Below are positions 1 to 9,257 of a stretch of DNA of 64,000 nucleotides, in pieces. Below the pieces are notes generated by a model. The model saw only the letters and a list, made by a program, of their open reading frames with translations, was not told the origin of the DNA and did not search any database. The position numbers and the translations under genes were made by a program. Each line of letters begins with the position of its first letter. The first letter of the stretch is position 1. This DNA is from Mixta sp031457955 (GTDB taxonomy: Bacteria; Pseudomonadota; Gammaproteobacteria; Enterobacterales; Enterobacteriaceae), in contig NZ_JAVDXN010000004.1 of NCBI RefSeq assembly GCF_031457955.1, forward strand, positions 186,001 through 250,000, given 5' to 3'.

Positions 1-607
1 TGAGCTTGTGCGAGATATAAACGCAGGCGATGCCGTGATCGCGCAGATCCTTGACGATCTCCAGCAGCACGCCGGTTTCCTGTTCGGTGAGGGAAGAGGT
101 AGGCTCATCCAGAATCAGCAGGCGTACCTGCTTGTTCAGCGCGCGGGCAATTTCCACTAACTGCTGCTGACCAATGCCCAGCTCGCCCACGCGCGTATGC
201 GGCGAGATATCCAGCTTCACCTGCTTCAATAGCCGCTGACAGCGCAGCGCCATGGTGTCGTCATCCACCACGCCGCCCCGACTGATCTCACTGCCGAGAA
301 AGATGTTCTCCAGCACCGTCAGCTGCCGCACCAGCGCCAATTCCTGATGAATAATCACGATGCCCTTGCGCTCGGTATCACGAATCGTGATGGGCCGCAG
401 CGGCTCGCCGGAAAACAGAATTTCGCCCTGATAGTCGCCCGCTGGATAGAGGCCGCACAGCACTTTCATCAGCGTCGATTTACCGGAGCCGTTTTCACCA
501 CATAGCGACACCACTTCGCCCGCCTCAAGGCGCAAAGAGATATCGTCCACGGCCTTTACGGTACCGAAGCGCTTGGTAATGTTTTTCATTTCCAGTAGCG
601 TGGTCAT
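1..607 (-). CDS. xylG: XylG, D-xylose ABC transporter ATP-binding protein (C-terminal part outside window)
   Basis: The first 202 codons are visible; the reading frame runs off the window start. XylG powers D-xylose import with the binding protein XylF and permease XylH at the inner membrane. The sequence shows a Walker A motif GENGSGKST at residues 37-45, an ABC signature region around LGIGQQQ and a Walker B stretch LLILDEPTSS. Sugar-type ABC ATPases of this family carry two tandem ATPase domains (about 510 residues), and only the first is seen. The start ATG at 605-607 lies 45 nt downstream of the xylF stop, so the genes read as one xylFG(H) operon under XylR and CRP. Confidence 0.95.
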   Translation of the reverse strand, partial: MTTLLEMKNITKRFGTVKAVDDISLRLEAGEVVSLCGENGSGKSTLMKVLCGLYPAGDYQGEILFSGEPLRPITIRDTERKGIVIIHQELALVRQLTVLENIFLGSEISRGGVVDDDTMALRCQRLLKQVKLDISPHTRVGELGIGQQQLVEIARALNKQVRLLILDEPTSSLTEQETGVLLEIVKDLRDHGIACVYISHKL

Positions 608-652
608 GACATTCTCCAGCGATGGAATTGCCGCCGGACGGCGGCAAAGGGC

Positions 653-1651
653 TTAAAGCTCACTCTTTTTATGAAAGCCGTCGGCGACAACGGTGCTGTC
701 GATATTGCTTTTATCAACCGGAACCGGGGTTAACAGCCAGGCGGGAACCTCTTTTTTGCCGTTATTCAGCGTCGCGTTGGTCTGCGGCTGTTTATCGTTG
801 CCTAACTCCACGGCAATTTTTGCCGCATCGTCGGCCAGTTTGCTGATCGGTTTATATACCGTCATGGTTTGCGTACCACTCATAATGCGTTTGATCGCGG
901 CCAAATCCGCATCTTGCCCGGAAATAGCCACTTTGCCCGCCAGTCCCTGCGCGGAAAGCGCCTGAATCGCGCCGCCAGCGGTAGCGTCGTTAGACGCCAC
1001 CACCGCGTCAATATGGTTATTATTCGCGGTCAGGGCGTTTTCCATTATTTTCAGCGCGTTTTCCGGCAGCCAGGCATCCACCCATTGATCGCCGACGACT
1101 TTAATCTTCCCGTCATCAATCAACGGCTTGAGTACTTTCATCTGTCCGGCGCGGAACAGACGGGCGTTATTATCCACCGGCGAGCCACCCATCAGAAAAT
1201 AATTCCCCTGCGGCACCTGCTTAACAATACTTTGCGCCTGAAGTTCGCCAACTTTTTCATTATCAAAAGAGATATAGAAATCGATATCGGCATTATTAAT
1301 CATGCGATCGTAAGCCAGTACTTTAATGCCTTCTTGCTTTGCTTCGGCAATCACATTACTTAATACCTGCCCGTTGTAAGGAATAATCACCAGCACATCG
1401 ACGCCGCGATTGATCATATTTTCGATTTGCGCCATCTGGGTTTCTTCGTTGCCGTTGGCAGACTGGACAAACACGCTGGCGCCCAGCGCTTCGGCCTTTT
1501 TGACGAAAATATCGCGATCTTTTTGCCAGCGCTCAAGGCGCAGATCGTCAATGGCCATGCCGATCTTGACCTCTTTAGCGTGGCCAGCGTGGCTAAACAG
1601 CGCCAGCGCAGCGCAAACGGCCAATAACGTCTGTTTCATTTTCATCATCAT
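653..1651 (-). CDS. xylF: XylF, periplasmic D-xylose-binding protein
   Basis: Periplasmic receptor that delivers D-xylose to XylGH. The 332-residue product has a Sec signal peptide with likely cleavage after HAGHA (residue 25), followed by a periplasmic-binding fold typical of the ribose/xylose family (KIGMAIDDLRLERW, IIPYNGQVL, ASNDATAGGA motifs). It is nearly identical in length to E. coli XylF (330). Several ATG codons lie in a row at the start; the AGGG just upstream suits the first ones. It is the first gene of the operon and is divergent from xylA, with the shared control region between them. Confidence 0.97.
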   Translation of the reverse strand: MMMKMKQTLLAVCAALALFSHAGHAKEVKIGMAIDDLRLERWQKDRDIFVKKAEALGASVFVQSANGNEETQMAQIENMINRGVDVLVIIPYNGQVLSNVIAEAKQEGIKVLAYDRMINNADIDFYISFDNEKVGELQAQSIVKQVPQGNYFLMGGSPVDNNARLFRAGQMKVLKPLIDDGKIKVVGDQWVDAWLPENALKIMENALTANNNHIDAVVASNDATAGGAIQALSAQGLAGKVAISGQDADLAAIKRIMSGTQTMTVYKPISKLADDAAKIAVELGNDKQPQTNATLNNGKKEVPAWLLTPVPVDKSNIDSTVVADGFHKKSEL

Positions 1652-1731
1652 TACCCTGTAGGTTGAGGTGTTTTTTATCGGAACGTTCCTGAACGGGCTG
1701 TTGGATTCTTGACCTGAGCGCGGGCTTTCTT

Positions 1732-1776
1732 CAATTACAGATTTTTATCCCGGCGTTACGTTTTTTGGTTTATTGC
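1732..1776 (-). promoter_or_regulatory. candidate XylR operator, xylF side
   Basis: On the minus strand this stretch contains two roughly direct A-rich elements, AATAAACCAAAAA and ATAAAAATCTGTAATTG, resembling the XylR (I_F) site in front of E. coli xylF as I recall it. It lies about 80 bp upstream of xylF. The assignment rests on similarity and position only. Confidence 0.6.
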
Positions 1777-1805
1777 TGGTTTTATGATGGCGATCGGTTT
1801 TTTAA

Positions 1806-1824
1806 TGAAATAAAAATTGAGCAA
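1806..1824 (+). promoter_or_regulatory. XylR-like element in the xylF-xylA intergenic region
   Basis: TGAAATAAAAATTGAGCAA closely matches the element at 1917-1936, with TGAAATAA and AATTGAG in common in the same orientation. It may be an extra XylR contact site between the two promoters. No such central site is part of the E. coli arrangement I know. Confidence 0.4.
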
Positions 1825-1875
1825 GATTATTTTTTGCGTGTTGATACGGAGAAAAAGCAATAAATCGCCCTATTT

Positions 1876-1891
1876 TGCGACCTGACGCACA
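1876..1891. promoter_or_regulatory. CRP site between xylF and xylA
   Basis: TGCGA-N6-GCACA matches the CRP consensus TGTGA-N6-TCACA at 8 of 10 positions, and it resembles the single CRP site of the E. coli xylA-xylF control region in sequence and placement. It implies cAMP-dependent activation of both divergent operons. Confidence 0.7.
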
Positions 1892-1916
1892 TTTAATAAT
1901 TATCTTAATTGTGGTG

Positions 1917-1936
1917 TGAAATAACGTAATTGAGCG
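1917..1936 (+). promoter_or_regulatory. candidate XylR operator, xylA side
   Basis: TGAAATAACGTAATTGAGCG resembles the XylR I_A element of E. coli xylA. It sits just downstream of the CRP site and about 72 bp upstream of the xylA start, the place expected for an AraC-family activator. Confidence 0.65.
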
Positions 1937-2007
1937 TGAGGCGGCGGCTGATCAGAATGAAGTCATCTTCGCTGACCATTTCCGGTCAACTTGTTAAGGA
2001 GTAAACG

Positions 2008-3327
2008 ATGCAGGCTTATTTTGATCAGATTGAACGCATTAGCTATCAGGGGCCGGAGAGCAGCGATCCGCTGGCGTTTCGTCACTATAATCCCGATGAA
2101 GTTCTGCTGGGCAAAACCATGGCGGATCATCTGCGCTTCGCTGCCTGCTACTGGCACACCTTCTGTTGGACCGGCGTCGATATGTTCGGCGTTGGCGCGT
2201 TCGATCGCCCCTGGCAAAAATCGGGCGATGCGTTGGAGATGGCAAAGCGCAAAGCGGATGTCGCGTTTGAATTTTTCTATAAGCTGAACGTGCCGTTCTA
2301 CTGCTTTCACGATGTTGACGTCTCGCCGGAAGGCGATTCGCTGAAAAGCTATCAGCACAATCTGGCGCTGATGACCGAGGTGCTACAGCAGAAGCAGCAG
2401 CAGACCGGCGTTAAGCTGCTGTGGGGCACCGCGAACTGCTTTACCCATCCACGTTACGGCGCAGGCGCGGCCTCCAGCCCCGATCCGGAAGTGTTCGCCT
2501 GGGCCGCCAGCCAGGTATGCAGCGCCATGCAGGCGACGCACCAGCTTGGCGGAGAAAACTATGTGCTGTGGGGCGGGCGCGAAGGCTATGAAACCCTATT
2601 GAATACCGATCTGCGCCAGGAGCGTGAGCAGCTGGGCCGCTTTATGCAAATGGTGGTAGAGCATAAACATAAAACCGGTTTTCAGGGCACGCTGTTGATC
2701 GAGCCGAAACCGCAGGAGCCAACCAAGCATCAGTACGATTACGATGTCGGCACGGTTTACGGTTTCCTGAAGCAGTTTGGCCTGGAAAAAGAGATCAAAG
2801 TTAACGTGGAAGCGAACCATGCCACGCTGGCGGGTCACAGCTTCCATCATGAAATTGCTACCGCCATTGCGCTGGGCATTTTTGGCTCGGTAGACGCCAA
2901 CCGTGGCGATCCGCAGCTGGGCTGGGATACCGATCAGTTCCCGAACAGCGTCGAGGAAAACGCGCTGGTGATGTATGAAATTATCAAAGCGGGCGGCTTC
3001 TCTACCGGCGGGCTGAACTTTGATGCCAAAGTACGACGTCAAAGCACCGATAAATACGATCTGTTTTATGGGCATATCGGCGCGATGGATACTATGGCGC
3101 TGGCGCTGAAGGTAGCGGCGCGCATGATTGAAGCCGGTGAACTGGATCGTCGCGTCGCGCAGCGCTACAGCGGCTGGAACGGTGAACTGGGCCAGCAGAT
3201 TTTGCAGGGCGAAATGTCGCTGGCGGCGCTGGCCTCACATGCGGCGCAGCATCAGTTTAATCCACAGCATCAGAGTGGACGCCAGGAGCAGTTAGAAAAC
3301 CTGGTGAACAGCTGGCTCTATCGTTAA
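2008..3327 (+). CDS. xylA: XylA, D-xylose isomerase
   Basis: Cytoplasmic metal-dependent enzyme converting D-xylose to D-xylulose, the first step of xylose catabolism. The 439-residue product matches the E. coli enzyme (440) end to end. The catalytic pair His101 and Asp104 lies in CFHDVDVSPEG, and the metal-ligand regions LIEPKPQEPTKH, NVEANHATLAGH and GWDTDQFPN are intact. The start ATG follows an AAGGAG ribosome site. xylB follows after 21 nt in the same operon. Confidence 0.98.
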   Translation: MQAYFDQIERISYQGPESSDPLAFRHYNPDEVLLGKTMADHLRFAACYWHTFCWTGVDMFGVGAFDRPWQKSGDALEMAKRKADVAFEFFYKLNVPFYCFHDVDVSPEGDSLKSYQHNLALMTEVLQQKQQQTGVKLLWGTANCFTHPRYGAGAASSPDPEVFAWAASQVCSAMQATHQLGGENYVLWGGREGYETLLNTDLRQEREQLGRFMQMVVEHKHKTGFQGTLLIEPKPQEPTKHQYDYDVGTVYGFLKQFGLEKEIKVNVEANHATLAGHSFHHEIATAIALGIFGSVDANRGDPQLGWDTDQFPNSVEENALVMYEIIKAGGFSTGGLNFDAKVRRQSTDKYDLFYGHIGAMDTMALALKVAARMIEAGELDRRVAQRYSGWNGELGQQILQGEMSLAALASHAAQHQFNPQHQSGRQEQLENLVNSWLYR

Positions 3328-3348
3328 TTCATTAAAGGGAAGCGCAGC

Positions 3349-4818
3349 ATGGTTATCGGCATCGATTTAGGCACCTCCGGCGTGAAGGTGGTGTTGCTGA
3401 ATAGCGAAGGCGAGGTGGTGGCGAGTCAGACGGAAAAGCTAACGGTTTCCCGTCCGCAGCCGCTGTGGAGCGAGCAGGATGCTGATAGCTGGTGGCAGGC
3501 GACCGATAAGGCGCTGCAGGCGCTGCGTCAGCAGCACGCGCTGAGCCAGGTGCAGGCCATTGGCCTGAGCGGACAAATGCATGGCGCGACGCTGCTGGAT
3601 GCGCAATATCAGCCGCTGCGACCGGCCATTTTATGGAACGACGGCCGCAGCCTGGCCCAGTGTCAGCAGCTGGAAGAAGCGGTGCCCGACGCTCGCCGCA
3701 TTACCGGCAACCTGATGATGCCGGGCTTCACCGCGCCCAAGCTGCTGTGGGTAAAACAGCATGAACCGGAAATATTTGCGCGTATCGCTAAAGTGCTGTT
3801 GCCAAAGGATTACCTGCGCTGGCAGCTGACCGGCGATTTCGCCAGCGATATGTCGGATGCGGCGGGCACTATGTGGCTGGATGTGGCGCAGCGCCGCTGG
3901 AGCGAAACGCTGCTGAAAGCCTGCGGGCTGACGTTGGCGCAGATGCCTGCGCTGTTTGAAGGCAACCAGATTACCGGTTACCTGCAACCGCAGCTGGCGC
4001 AGCGTTGGGGAATGGAAAGCGTGCCGGTGGTGGCGGGCGGGGGCGACAATGCCGCAGGCGCCGTCGGCACCGGCATGATCAACGCCGGGCAGGCCATGCT
4101 GTCGCTGGGCACCTCCGGCGTTTACTTTATGGTCAGCGACGGTTTTCTGGCCAACCCGGAAAGTGCGGTTCACAGCTTTTGTCATGCGCTGCCGGATCGC
4201 TGGCATCTGATGTCGGTGATGCTCAGCGCCGCCGCCTGTCTGGACTGGGCCGCCGCGCTCACCGGCTGTGCCGATGTACCGGCGTTGCTGGCAGAGGCTG
4301 AACGGGCGCGCATGGATGTGCCGCCGCTGTTTTTCCTGCCTTATCTTTCCGGCGAACGCACGCCGCATAATAACCCGCAGGCGAAAGGGGTGTTCTTTGG
4401 GCTGACGCATCAGCACGGCAGGCCGGAACTGGCGCAGGCGGTGCTGGAAGGCGTCGGTTATGCGCTGGCTGAGGGCATGGATGCGGTTCACGCCTGCGGT
4501 ATCAGGCCAACAAGTATTACGCTGATCGGTGGTGGCGCACGCAGCGCTTACTGGCGGCAGCTGCTGGCGGATATCAGCGGACAGACGCTGGATTACTGTC
4601 ACGGCGGCGACGTCGGTCCTGCTTTGGGCGCTGCGCGTCTGGCACAGCTGGCGCTGCATCCGGCACAGCCGCCGGAAACGTTGTTGCCTGCGCTGCCTTT
4701 AGCGCAGCGCCATCAGCCTGATGCGCAACGCCATCAGCGCTATCAGGCGCGGCGCGCGCATTTCGCTAAACTTTATCAGCAGCTTGCGCCGCTGATGGAG
4801 ACTGAATCGCTCAGGTAG
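3349..4818 (+). CDS. xylB: XylB, D-xylulose kinase
   Basis: FGGY-family kinase that phosphorylates D-xylulose to xylulose 5-phosphate for the pentose phosphate pathway. The 489-residue protein begins with the nucleotide-binding motif GIDLGTSGVK. It carries the substrate-contact region SGQMHGATLLD near 74-84 and the catalytic Asp233 in GGGDNAAGAVG. GGGARSAYWRQ belongs to the second ATPase half. It ends 3 bp before the stop codon of the convergent wecH, with no obvious terminator between them. Confidence 0.98.
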   Translation: MVIGIDLGTSGVKVVLLNSEGEVVASQTEKLTVSRPQPLWSEQDADSWWQATDKALQALRQQHALSQVQAIGLSGQMHGATLLDAQYQPLRPAILWNDGRSLAQCQQLEEAVPDARRITGNLMMPGFTAPKLLWVKQHEPEIFARIAKVLLPKDYLRWQLTGDFASDMSDAAGTMWLDVAQRRWSETLLKACGLTLAQMPALFEGNQITGYLQPQLAQRWGMESVPVVAGGGDNAAGAVGTGMINAGQAMLSLGTSGVYFMVSDGFLANPESAVHSFCHALPDRWHLMSVMLSAAACLDWAAALTGCADVPALLAEAERARMDVPPLFFLPYLSGERTPHNNPQAKGVFFGLTHQHGRPELAQAVLEGVGYALAEGMDAVHACGIRPTSITLIGGGARSAYWRQLLADISGQTLDYCHGGDVGPALGAARLAQLALHPAQPPETLLPALPLAQRHQPDAQRHQRYQARRAHFAKLYQQLAPLMETESLR

Positions 4819-4821
4819 CGC

Positions 4822-5817
4822 TTAACTGACCAGATGCCGTTTGTCGAGGCGGCGCAGCGCCAGCGCCAACAGCAGGCTGCCCGCCAGCGTCACGGTGAAC
4901 ACCAGCGTGATATCCAGCAGCGGCCACTGTTTATGGTCCAGATAATGGGTGCGCATAAAATGGATGATCAACGCGTGAAAGCCGTAAATTGGTAAAGAAT
5001 TACGCGAGATCAGCGCCAGAATCGGCAACGGTCGGTTAAGGGCGTTTTTAAACAGCACGAACAGGCTCAGCGCGCCGATAAACACCAGCGGCCCACAGTA
5101 GAGATACCAGAGATCGGAAAACGCGCCGTTAATGTGTAGCTCATTTTTGGTGCCGACCGCAATGCCCGCCACGCAGGCGATAAACAGCAGCGCCGCCAGC
5201 CAGTTGATGCCGCGCCGTTCCGTCTGCATGGTGCCAAGGGCGCGGCCCAGCAGAGCATAGAGCAGATAATAGATGCTGTTCCCGCTGATATAGAGGTTAA
5301 CCGGCAGCCATTGAAAACGGTCGATCGTCTGGTCGGCGGTGTTCGGGTTTGCCAGCACGGCCACCACCAGTACCAGCGCCATAACGTAGCGCGCCGTGGT
5401 GGGTTTCACCTGAATCAGCGGTGAAAACAGATAGATGGTGATAATCGCAAAGAAAAACCACAGGTGATAAAACACCGGCTTCTGTAACAGATGCAGCAGC
5501 GAAAGTTTCTCGTTAATCGGCGTCAGCACGCTGATGTAGACCAGCGCAACGGCGCTGTAAAACAGCAAACAGAGCACGATACGCAGAAAATGACGCGGCT
5601 GCGCGCTGCGTTCGCCAAAAAACAGGTAGCCGGAAATCATAAAGAACAGCGGAACGCAGACGCGGGAAGCGGAATTCAACAGATTTGCTCCGTCCCAGGC
5701 GGATTCCGCGACCCGATCGCTGTTGGTGATATACCAGGTGGTGGTATGAATCATGATGACCATCATGCAGGCCACCGCACGTAAATTATCTATCCAGCCA
5801 ATCTTTTGCGCCGACAT
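4822..5817 (-). CDS. wecH: WecH/YiaH-type inner-membrane O-acetyltransferase
   Basis: Acyltransferase-3 family membrane protein of 331 residues with about ten hydrophobic segments. In E. coli, WecH O-acetylates enterobacterial common antigen. The N-terminal IDNLRAVACMMVIMIHTTTW contains the family's conserved Asp/Arg and His, and SRVCVPLFFMISGYLFF is typical. It aligns with E. coli WecH throughout and sits upstream of glyQ, as in E. coli. A GAGGAAAAA ribosome site precedes the ATG. The substrate is inferred from homology. Confidence 0.9.
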   Translation of the reverse strand: MSAQKIGWIDNLRAVACMMVIMIHTTTWYITNSDRVAESAWDGANLLNSASRVCVPLFFMISGYLFFGERSAQPRHFLRIVLCLLFYSAVALVYISVLTPINEKLSLLHLLQKPVFYHLWFFFAIITIYLFSPLIQVKPTTARYVMALVLVVAVLANPNTADQTIDRFQWLPVNLYISGNSIYYLLYALLGRALGTMQTERRGINWLAALLFIACVAGIAVGTKNELHINGAFSDLWYLYCGPLVFIGALSLFVLFKNALNRPLPILALISRNSLPIYGFHALIIHFMRTHYLDHKQWPLLDITLVFTVTLAGSLLLALALRRLDKRHLVS

Positions 5818-5991
5818 TTTTTCCTCATAAAGCGAGCACTTACGTTTATGAGGGTAGCCAGGCCACCACGCTTCAACAACTTTTCGCCGTCAGGATTCAG
5901 ATTTCCACCCGCAGCCAGCCGCCCTTGAACCGCAATGAAACAAAGCGGCAGCCAGACGAGATCACAGGCTGCATAACGCCCGGTCAAAGGG

Positions 5992-5997
5992 TATACT
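5992..5997 (+). promoter_or_regulatory. candidate -10 element of glyQS
   Basis: TATACT lies 45 bp upstream of the glyQ ATG in the wecH-glyQ intergenic region. No good -35 is seen 16-18 bp upstream, so the promoter is only tentatively placed. Confidence 0.35.
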
Positions 5998-6041
5998 GAC
6001 GCACACTTTTTTAACTCACCCGTATCGCGTGCGAATTCAAC

Positions 6042-6953
6042 ATGCAAAAGTTTGATACCAAGACCTTTCAGGGCCTGATCCTGACCTTGCAGGATTACTG
6101 GGCGCGTCAGGGCTGCACCATTGTTCAACCACTGGACATGGAAGTTGGCGCTGGCACTTCTCACCCGATGACCAGCCTGCGAGCGCTGGGCCCGGAGCCG
6201 ATCGCCGTTGCCTATGTGCAGCCTTCCCGCCGTCCTACCGACGGGCGCTACGGGGAAAACCCGAACCGTCTGCAGCACTATTACCAGTTCCAGGTGATCA
6301 TTAAGCCGTCGCCGGACAATATTCAGGAGCTCTACCTTGGCTCGCTGAAAGAGCTGGGCCTCGATCCTGGCATTCACGATATCCGCTTTGTGGAAGATAA
6401 CTGGGAAAACCCGACGCTGGGCGCCTGGGGTCTCGGCTGGGAAGTGTGGCTGAACGGCATGGAAGTGACGCAGTTCACCTATTTCCAGCAGGTCGGCGGC
6501 CTGGAGTGCAAACCGGTTACCGGCGAAATCACTTACGGCCTGGAGCGTCTGGCGATGTATATCCAGGGCGTCGACAGCGTTTACGATCTGGTCTGGAGCG
6601 ACGGCCCGCTAGGTAAAACCACCTACGGCGACGTGTTCCATCAGAACGAAGTCGAGCAATCCACCTATAACTTTGAATACGCCGACGTGGATTTCCTTTT
6701 CACCTGCTTTGAGCAGTATGAAAAAGAAGCGCAGATGCTGCTGGCGCTGGAAAAACCGCTGCCGCTGCCTGCCTACGAGCGCATTCTGAAAGCGGCGCAC
6801 AGCTTTAACCTGCTGGACGCCCGCAAAGCGATCTCGGTTACCGAACGTCAGCGCTATATTCTGCGTATTCGCACCCTGACCAAAGCCGTGGCAGAAGCCT
6901 ACTACGCCTCCCGCGAGGCGCTGGGCTTCCCGATGTGCAATAACAACAAATAA
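6042..6953 (+). CDS. glyQ: GlyQ, glycyl-tRNA synthetase alpha subunit
   Basis: Class II aminoacyl-tRNA synthetase catalytic subunit that forms an alpha2beta2 enzyme with GlyS and charges tRNA-Gly in the cytoplasm. At 303 residues it equals the E. coli length. The family features QDYWARQGCTIVQPLD, RRPTDGRYGENPNR and the GGLECKPVTGEITYGLERL motif are present. glyS follows after 9 nt, so the pair is cotranscribed. Confidence 0.98.
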   Translation: MQKFDTKTFQGLILTLQDYWARQGCTIVQPLDMEVGAGTSHPMTSLRALGPEPIAVAYVQPSRRPTDGRYGENPNRLQHYYQFQVIIKPSPDNIQELYLGSLKELGLDPGIHDIRFVEDNWENPTLGAWGLGWEVWLNGMEVTQFTYFQQVGGLECKPVTGEITYGLERLAMYIQGVDSVYDLVWSDGPLGKTTYGDVFHQNEVEQSTYNFEYADVDFLFTCFEQYEKEAQMLLALEKPLPLPAYERILKAAHSFNLLDARKAISVTERQRYILRIRTLTKAVAEAYYASREALGFPMCNNNK

Positions 6954-6962
6954 GAGGCAGCC

Positions 6963-9032
6963 ATGACTGACAAAACTTTTCTGGTGGAAATCGGCACCGA
7001 AGAGCTGCCACCAAAAGCGCTACGCAACCTGGCGGAATCTTTTGCCGCTCAGCTGACCGCTGAACTGGACAGCGCGGGCCTCGCTCACGGCGACGTGAAG
7101 TGGTATGCCGCGCCGCGTCGTCTGGCGCTGAAAGTCGCTAACCTGAGCGCGGCGCAACCGGATCGCGAAGTTGAAAAACGCGGCCCGGCAATTGCCGCCG
7201 CCTTCGACGCCAGCGGCGCGCCGACCAAAGCCGCAGAAGGCTGGGCGCGCGGCTGCGGGATTACCGTCGATCAGGCCGAACGCCTGAAAACCGACAAGGG
7301 TGAATGGCTGATGTATCGCGCCCATGTGCAGGGCGAGAGCGCGCAGAAACTGCTGCCGGGCATGATCGCCACGGCGCTGGCGAAGCTGCCGGTGCCGAAG
7401 CTGATGCGCTGGGGCGCGAGCGACGTGCAGTTTGTGCGTCCGGTGCATACCGTGACGCTGCTGCTGGGCGACGAGCTGATTCCGGCCACCATTCTGGGCA
7501 TTGAATCAGGCCGCACGCTGCGCGGACATCGCTTTATGGGCGAGCCAGAGTTCACCATCGATCACGCTGACCAATATCCGGAGATTCTGGAAACGCGTGG
7601 CAAAGTGCTGGCGGATTACGACGCGCGTAAAGCCAAAATCAAAGCGGACGCCGAAGCGGCGGCGCGTCAGATCGGCGGCAACCCGGATCTGAGCGACAGC
7701 CTGCTGGAAGAGGTGAACTCGCTGGTGGAGTGGCCGGTGGTGCTGACCGCGACCTTCGAGGAGAAATTCCTCGCGGTGCCTGCGGAAGCGCTGGTCTATA
7801 CCATGAAAGGCGATCAGAAATATTTCCCGGTTTACGACAACGACGGCAAACTGCTGCCGCACTTTATCTTTGTCGCGAACGTTGAATCGAGCGATCCGCA
7901 GCAGATTATCGCCGGTAACGAGAAAGTGGTGCGTCCGCGTCTGGCCGATGCCGAATTCTTCTTTAATACCGACCGGAAAAAACGTCTGGAAGATCAGCTG
8001 CCGCGTCTGGAAACCGTGCTGTTCCAGCAGCAGCTGGGCACGCTGCGCGACAAAACCGATCGTATTCAGGCGCTGGCGGGCTGGATTGCCGCACAGATCG
8101 GCGCGGATGTGAATATGGCGACGCGCGCAGGCCTGCTTTCCAAATGCGACCTGATGACCAACATGGTGTTTGAGTTTACCGACACGCAGGGCGTGATGGG
8201 CATGCACTATGCGCGTCATGACGGCGAAGCGGAAGAAGTGGCCGTCGCGCTGAATGAGCAGTATCAGCCGCGTTTCGCCGGTGACGATCTGCCTTCCAGC
8301 CCGGTCGCCTGCGCGCTGGCGATTGCCGATAAGATGGATACGCTGGCCGGGATTTTCGGCATTGGACAGCATCCGAAAGGCGATAAAGACCCGTTTGCGC
8401 TGCGTCGTGCCGCGCTGGGCGTGCTGCGCATTATCGTTGAGAAGCATCTGCCGCTGGATCTGCAAACCCTGACCGAAGAAGCGGTGCGCCTGTATGGCAG
8501 CAAGCTGAGCAACCAGAAGGTAGTGGATGAGGTCATCGACTTTATGCTGGGTCGCTTCCGCACCTGGTATCAGGAAGAGGGCCACAGCGTGGATACGATT
8601 CAGGCGGTGCTGGCGCGTCGTCCAACCCGTCCGGCTGATTTCGATGCGCGCATGAAGGCGGTGTCGCACTTCCGCACGCTGGCCGATGCCGCAACGCTGG
8701 CCGCTGCTAACAAGCGCGTCTCTAATATTCTGGCCAAAGCCACCGAGCCGCTGAACGAGAGCGTGCAGGCTTCGCTGCTGAAAGAGAATGAAGAGATCAA
8801 ACTGGCGACCTTTGTCACCGCGCTGGAAAGCAAGCTGCAGCCGTGGTTCGCTGAAGGGCGTTATCAGGATGCGCTGATCGAGCTGGCGCAACTGCGTGAA
8901 GCGGTTGATAACTTCTTCGACAAGGTGATGGTTAACGCTGAAGATCCGGCGGTGCGAATTAATCGCCTGACGCTGCTGGCGAAACTGCGTCAGCTGTTCC
9001 TGCAGGTAGCGGATATTTCCCTGCTGCAGTAA
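6963..9032 (+). CDS. glyS: GlyS, glycyl-tRNA synthetase beta subunit
   Basis: The tRNA-binding beta subunit of bacterial heterotetrameric glycyl-tRNA synthetase. The 689-residue protein has the same length as E. coli GlyS, beginning with LVEIGTEELPPKAL. It includes the HD-like region (QGVMGMHYARHDGE, near 405) and a C-terminal tRNA-anticodon-binding helical domain. A stem-loop terminator follows the stop codon. Confidence 0.98.
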   Translation: MTDKTFLVEIGTEELPPKALRNLAESFAAQLTAELDSAGLAHGDVKWYAAPRRLALKVANLSAAQPDREVEKRGPAIAAAFDASGAPTKAAEGWARGCGITVDQAERLKTDKGEWLMYRAHVQGESAQKLLPGMIATALAKLPVPKLMRWGASDVQFVRPVHTVTLLLGDELIPATILGIESGRTLRGHRFMGEPEFTIDHADQYPEILETRGKVLADYDARKAKIKADAEAAARQIGGNPDLSDSLLEEVNSLVEWPVVLTATFEEKFLAVPAEALVYTMKGDQKYFPVYDNDGKLLPHFIFVANVESSDPQQIIAGNEKVVRPRLADAEFFFNTDRKKRLEDQLPRLETVLFQQQLGTLRDKTDRIQALAGWIAAQIGADVNMATRAGLLSKCDLMTNMVFEFTDTQGVMGMHYARHDGEAEEVAVALNEQYQPRFAGDDLPSSPVACALAIADKMDTLAGIFGIGQHPKGDKDPFALRRAALGVLRIIVEKHLPLDLQTLTEEAVRLYGSKLSNQKVVDEVIDFMLGRFRTWYQEEGHSVDTIQAVLARRPTRPADFDARMKAVSHFRTLADAATLAAANKRVSNILAKATEPLNESVQASLLKENEEIKLATFVTALESKLQPWFAEGRYQDALIELAQLREAVDNFFDKVMVNAEDPAVRINRLTLLAKLRQLFLQVADISLLQ

Positions 9033-9053
9033 TCGCTGCGTTGTCATCATTTA

Positions 9054-9095
9054 CGCCGGGTTATCCTTACGGGTTGCCCGGCGTTGTTGTTTTTG
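9054..9095 (+). terminator. glyQS terminator
   Basis: CGCCGGG (9054-9060) pairs with CCCGGCG (9077-9083), followed by a T-rich tract. It is placed just after glyS. Confidence 0.85.
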
Positions 9096-9229
9096 TCCAG
9101 CCGGTTGTACTCGTACCAAAAAAATCTGTGCGACTTCTCACATTCCTGGCCGTTTCTTTTCCACTCCGCTGGAAGCCCGCCGGGATTTGACGCCCTTCAC
9201 ACTTCCTGCCGCCGTGAATGATGACACTG

Positions 9230-9257
9230 ATTCCAGTATTTCAGACTGGAGTCCAGT
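9230..9257 (+). promoter_or_regulatory. dyad overlapping the rhmR ribosome site (candidate RhmR operator)
   Basis: CCAGT (9233-9237) and ACTGG (9245-9249) form an inverted repeat with a 7-nt spacer, and a further TCCAGT abuts the ATG. The right arm includes the GGAG ribosome site. An IclR-type repressor bound here could control its own operon. This is inference from the symmetry only. Confidence 0.4.

Noticed and set aside
7506..9050. 514-codon open frame antisense to glyS
   Set aside because: glyS is a full-length conserved gene. The antisense frame reflects high-GC codon bias and has a His/Arg/Gln-rich low-complexity product.
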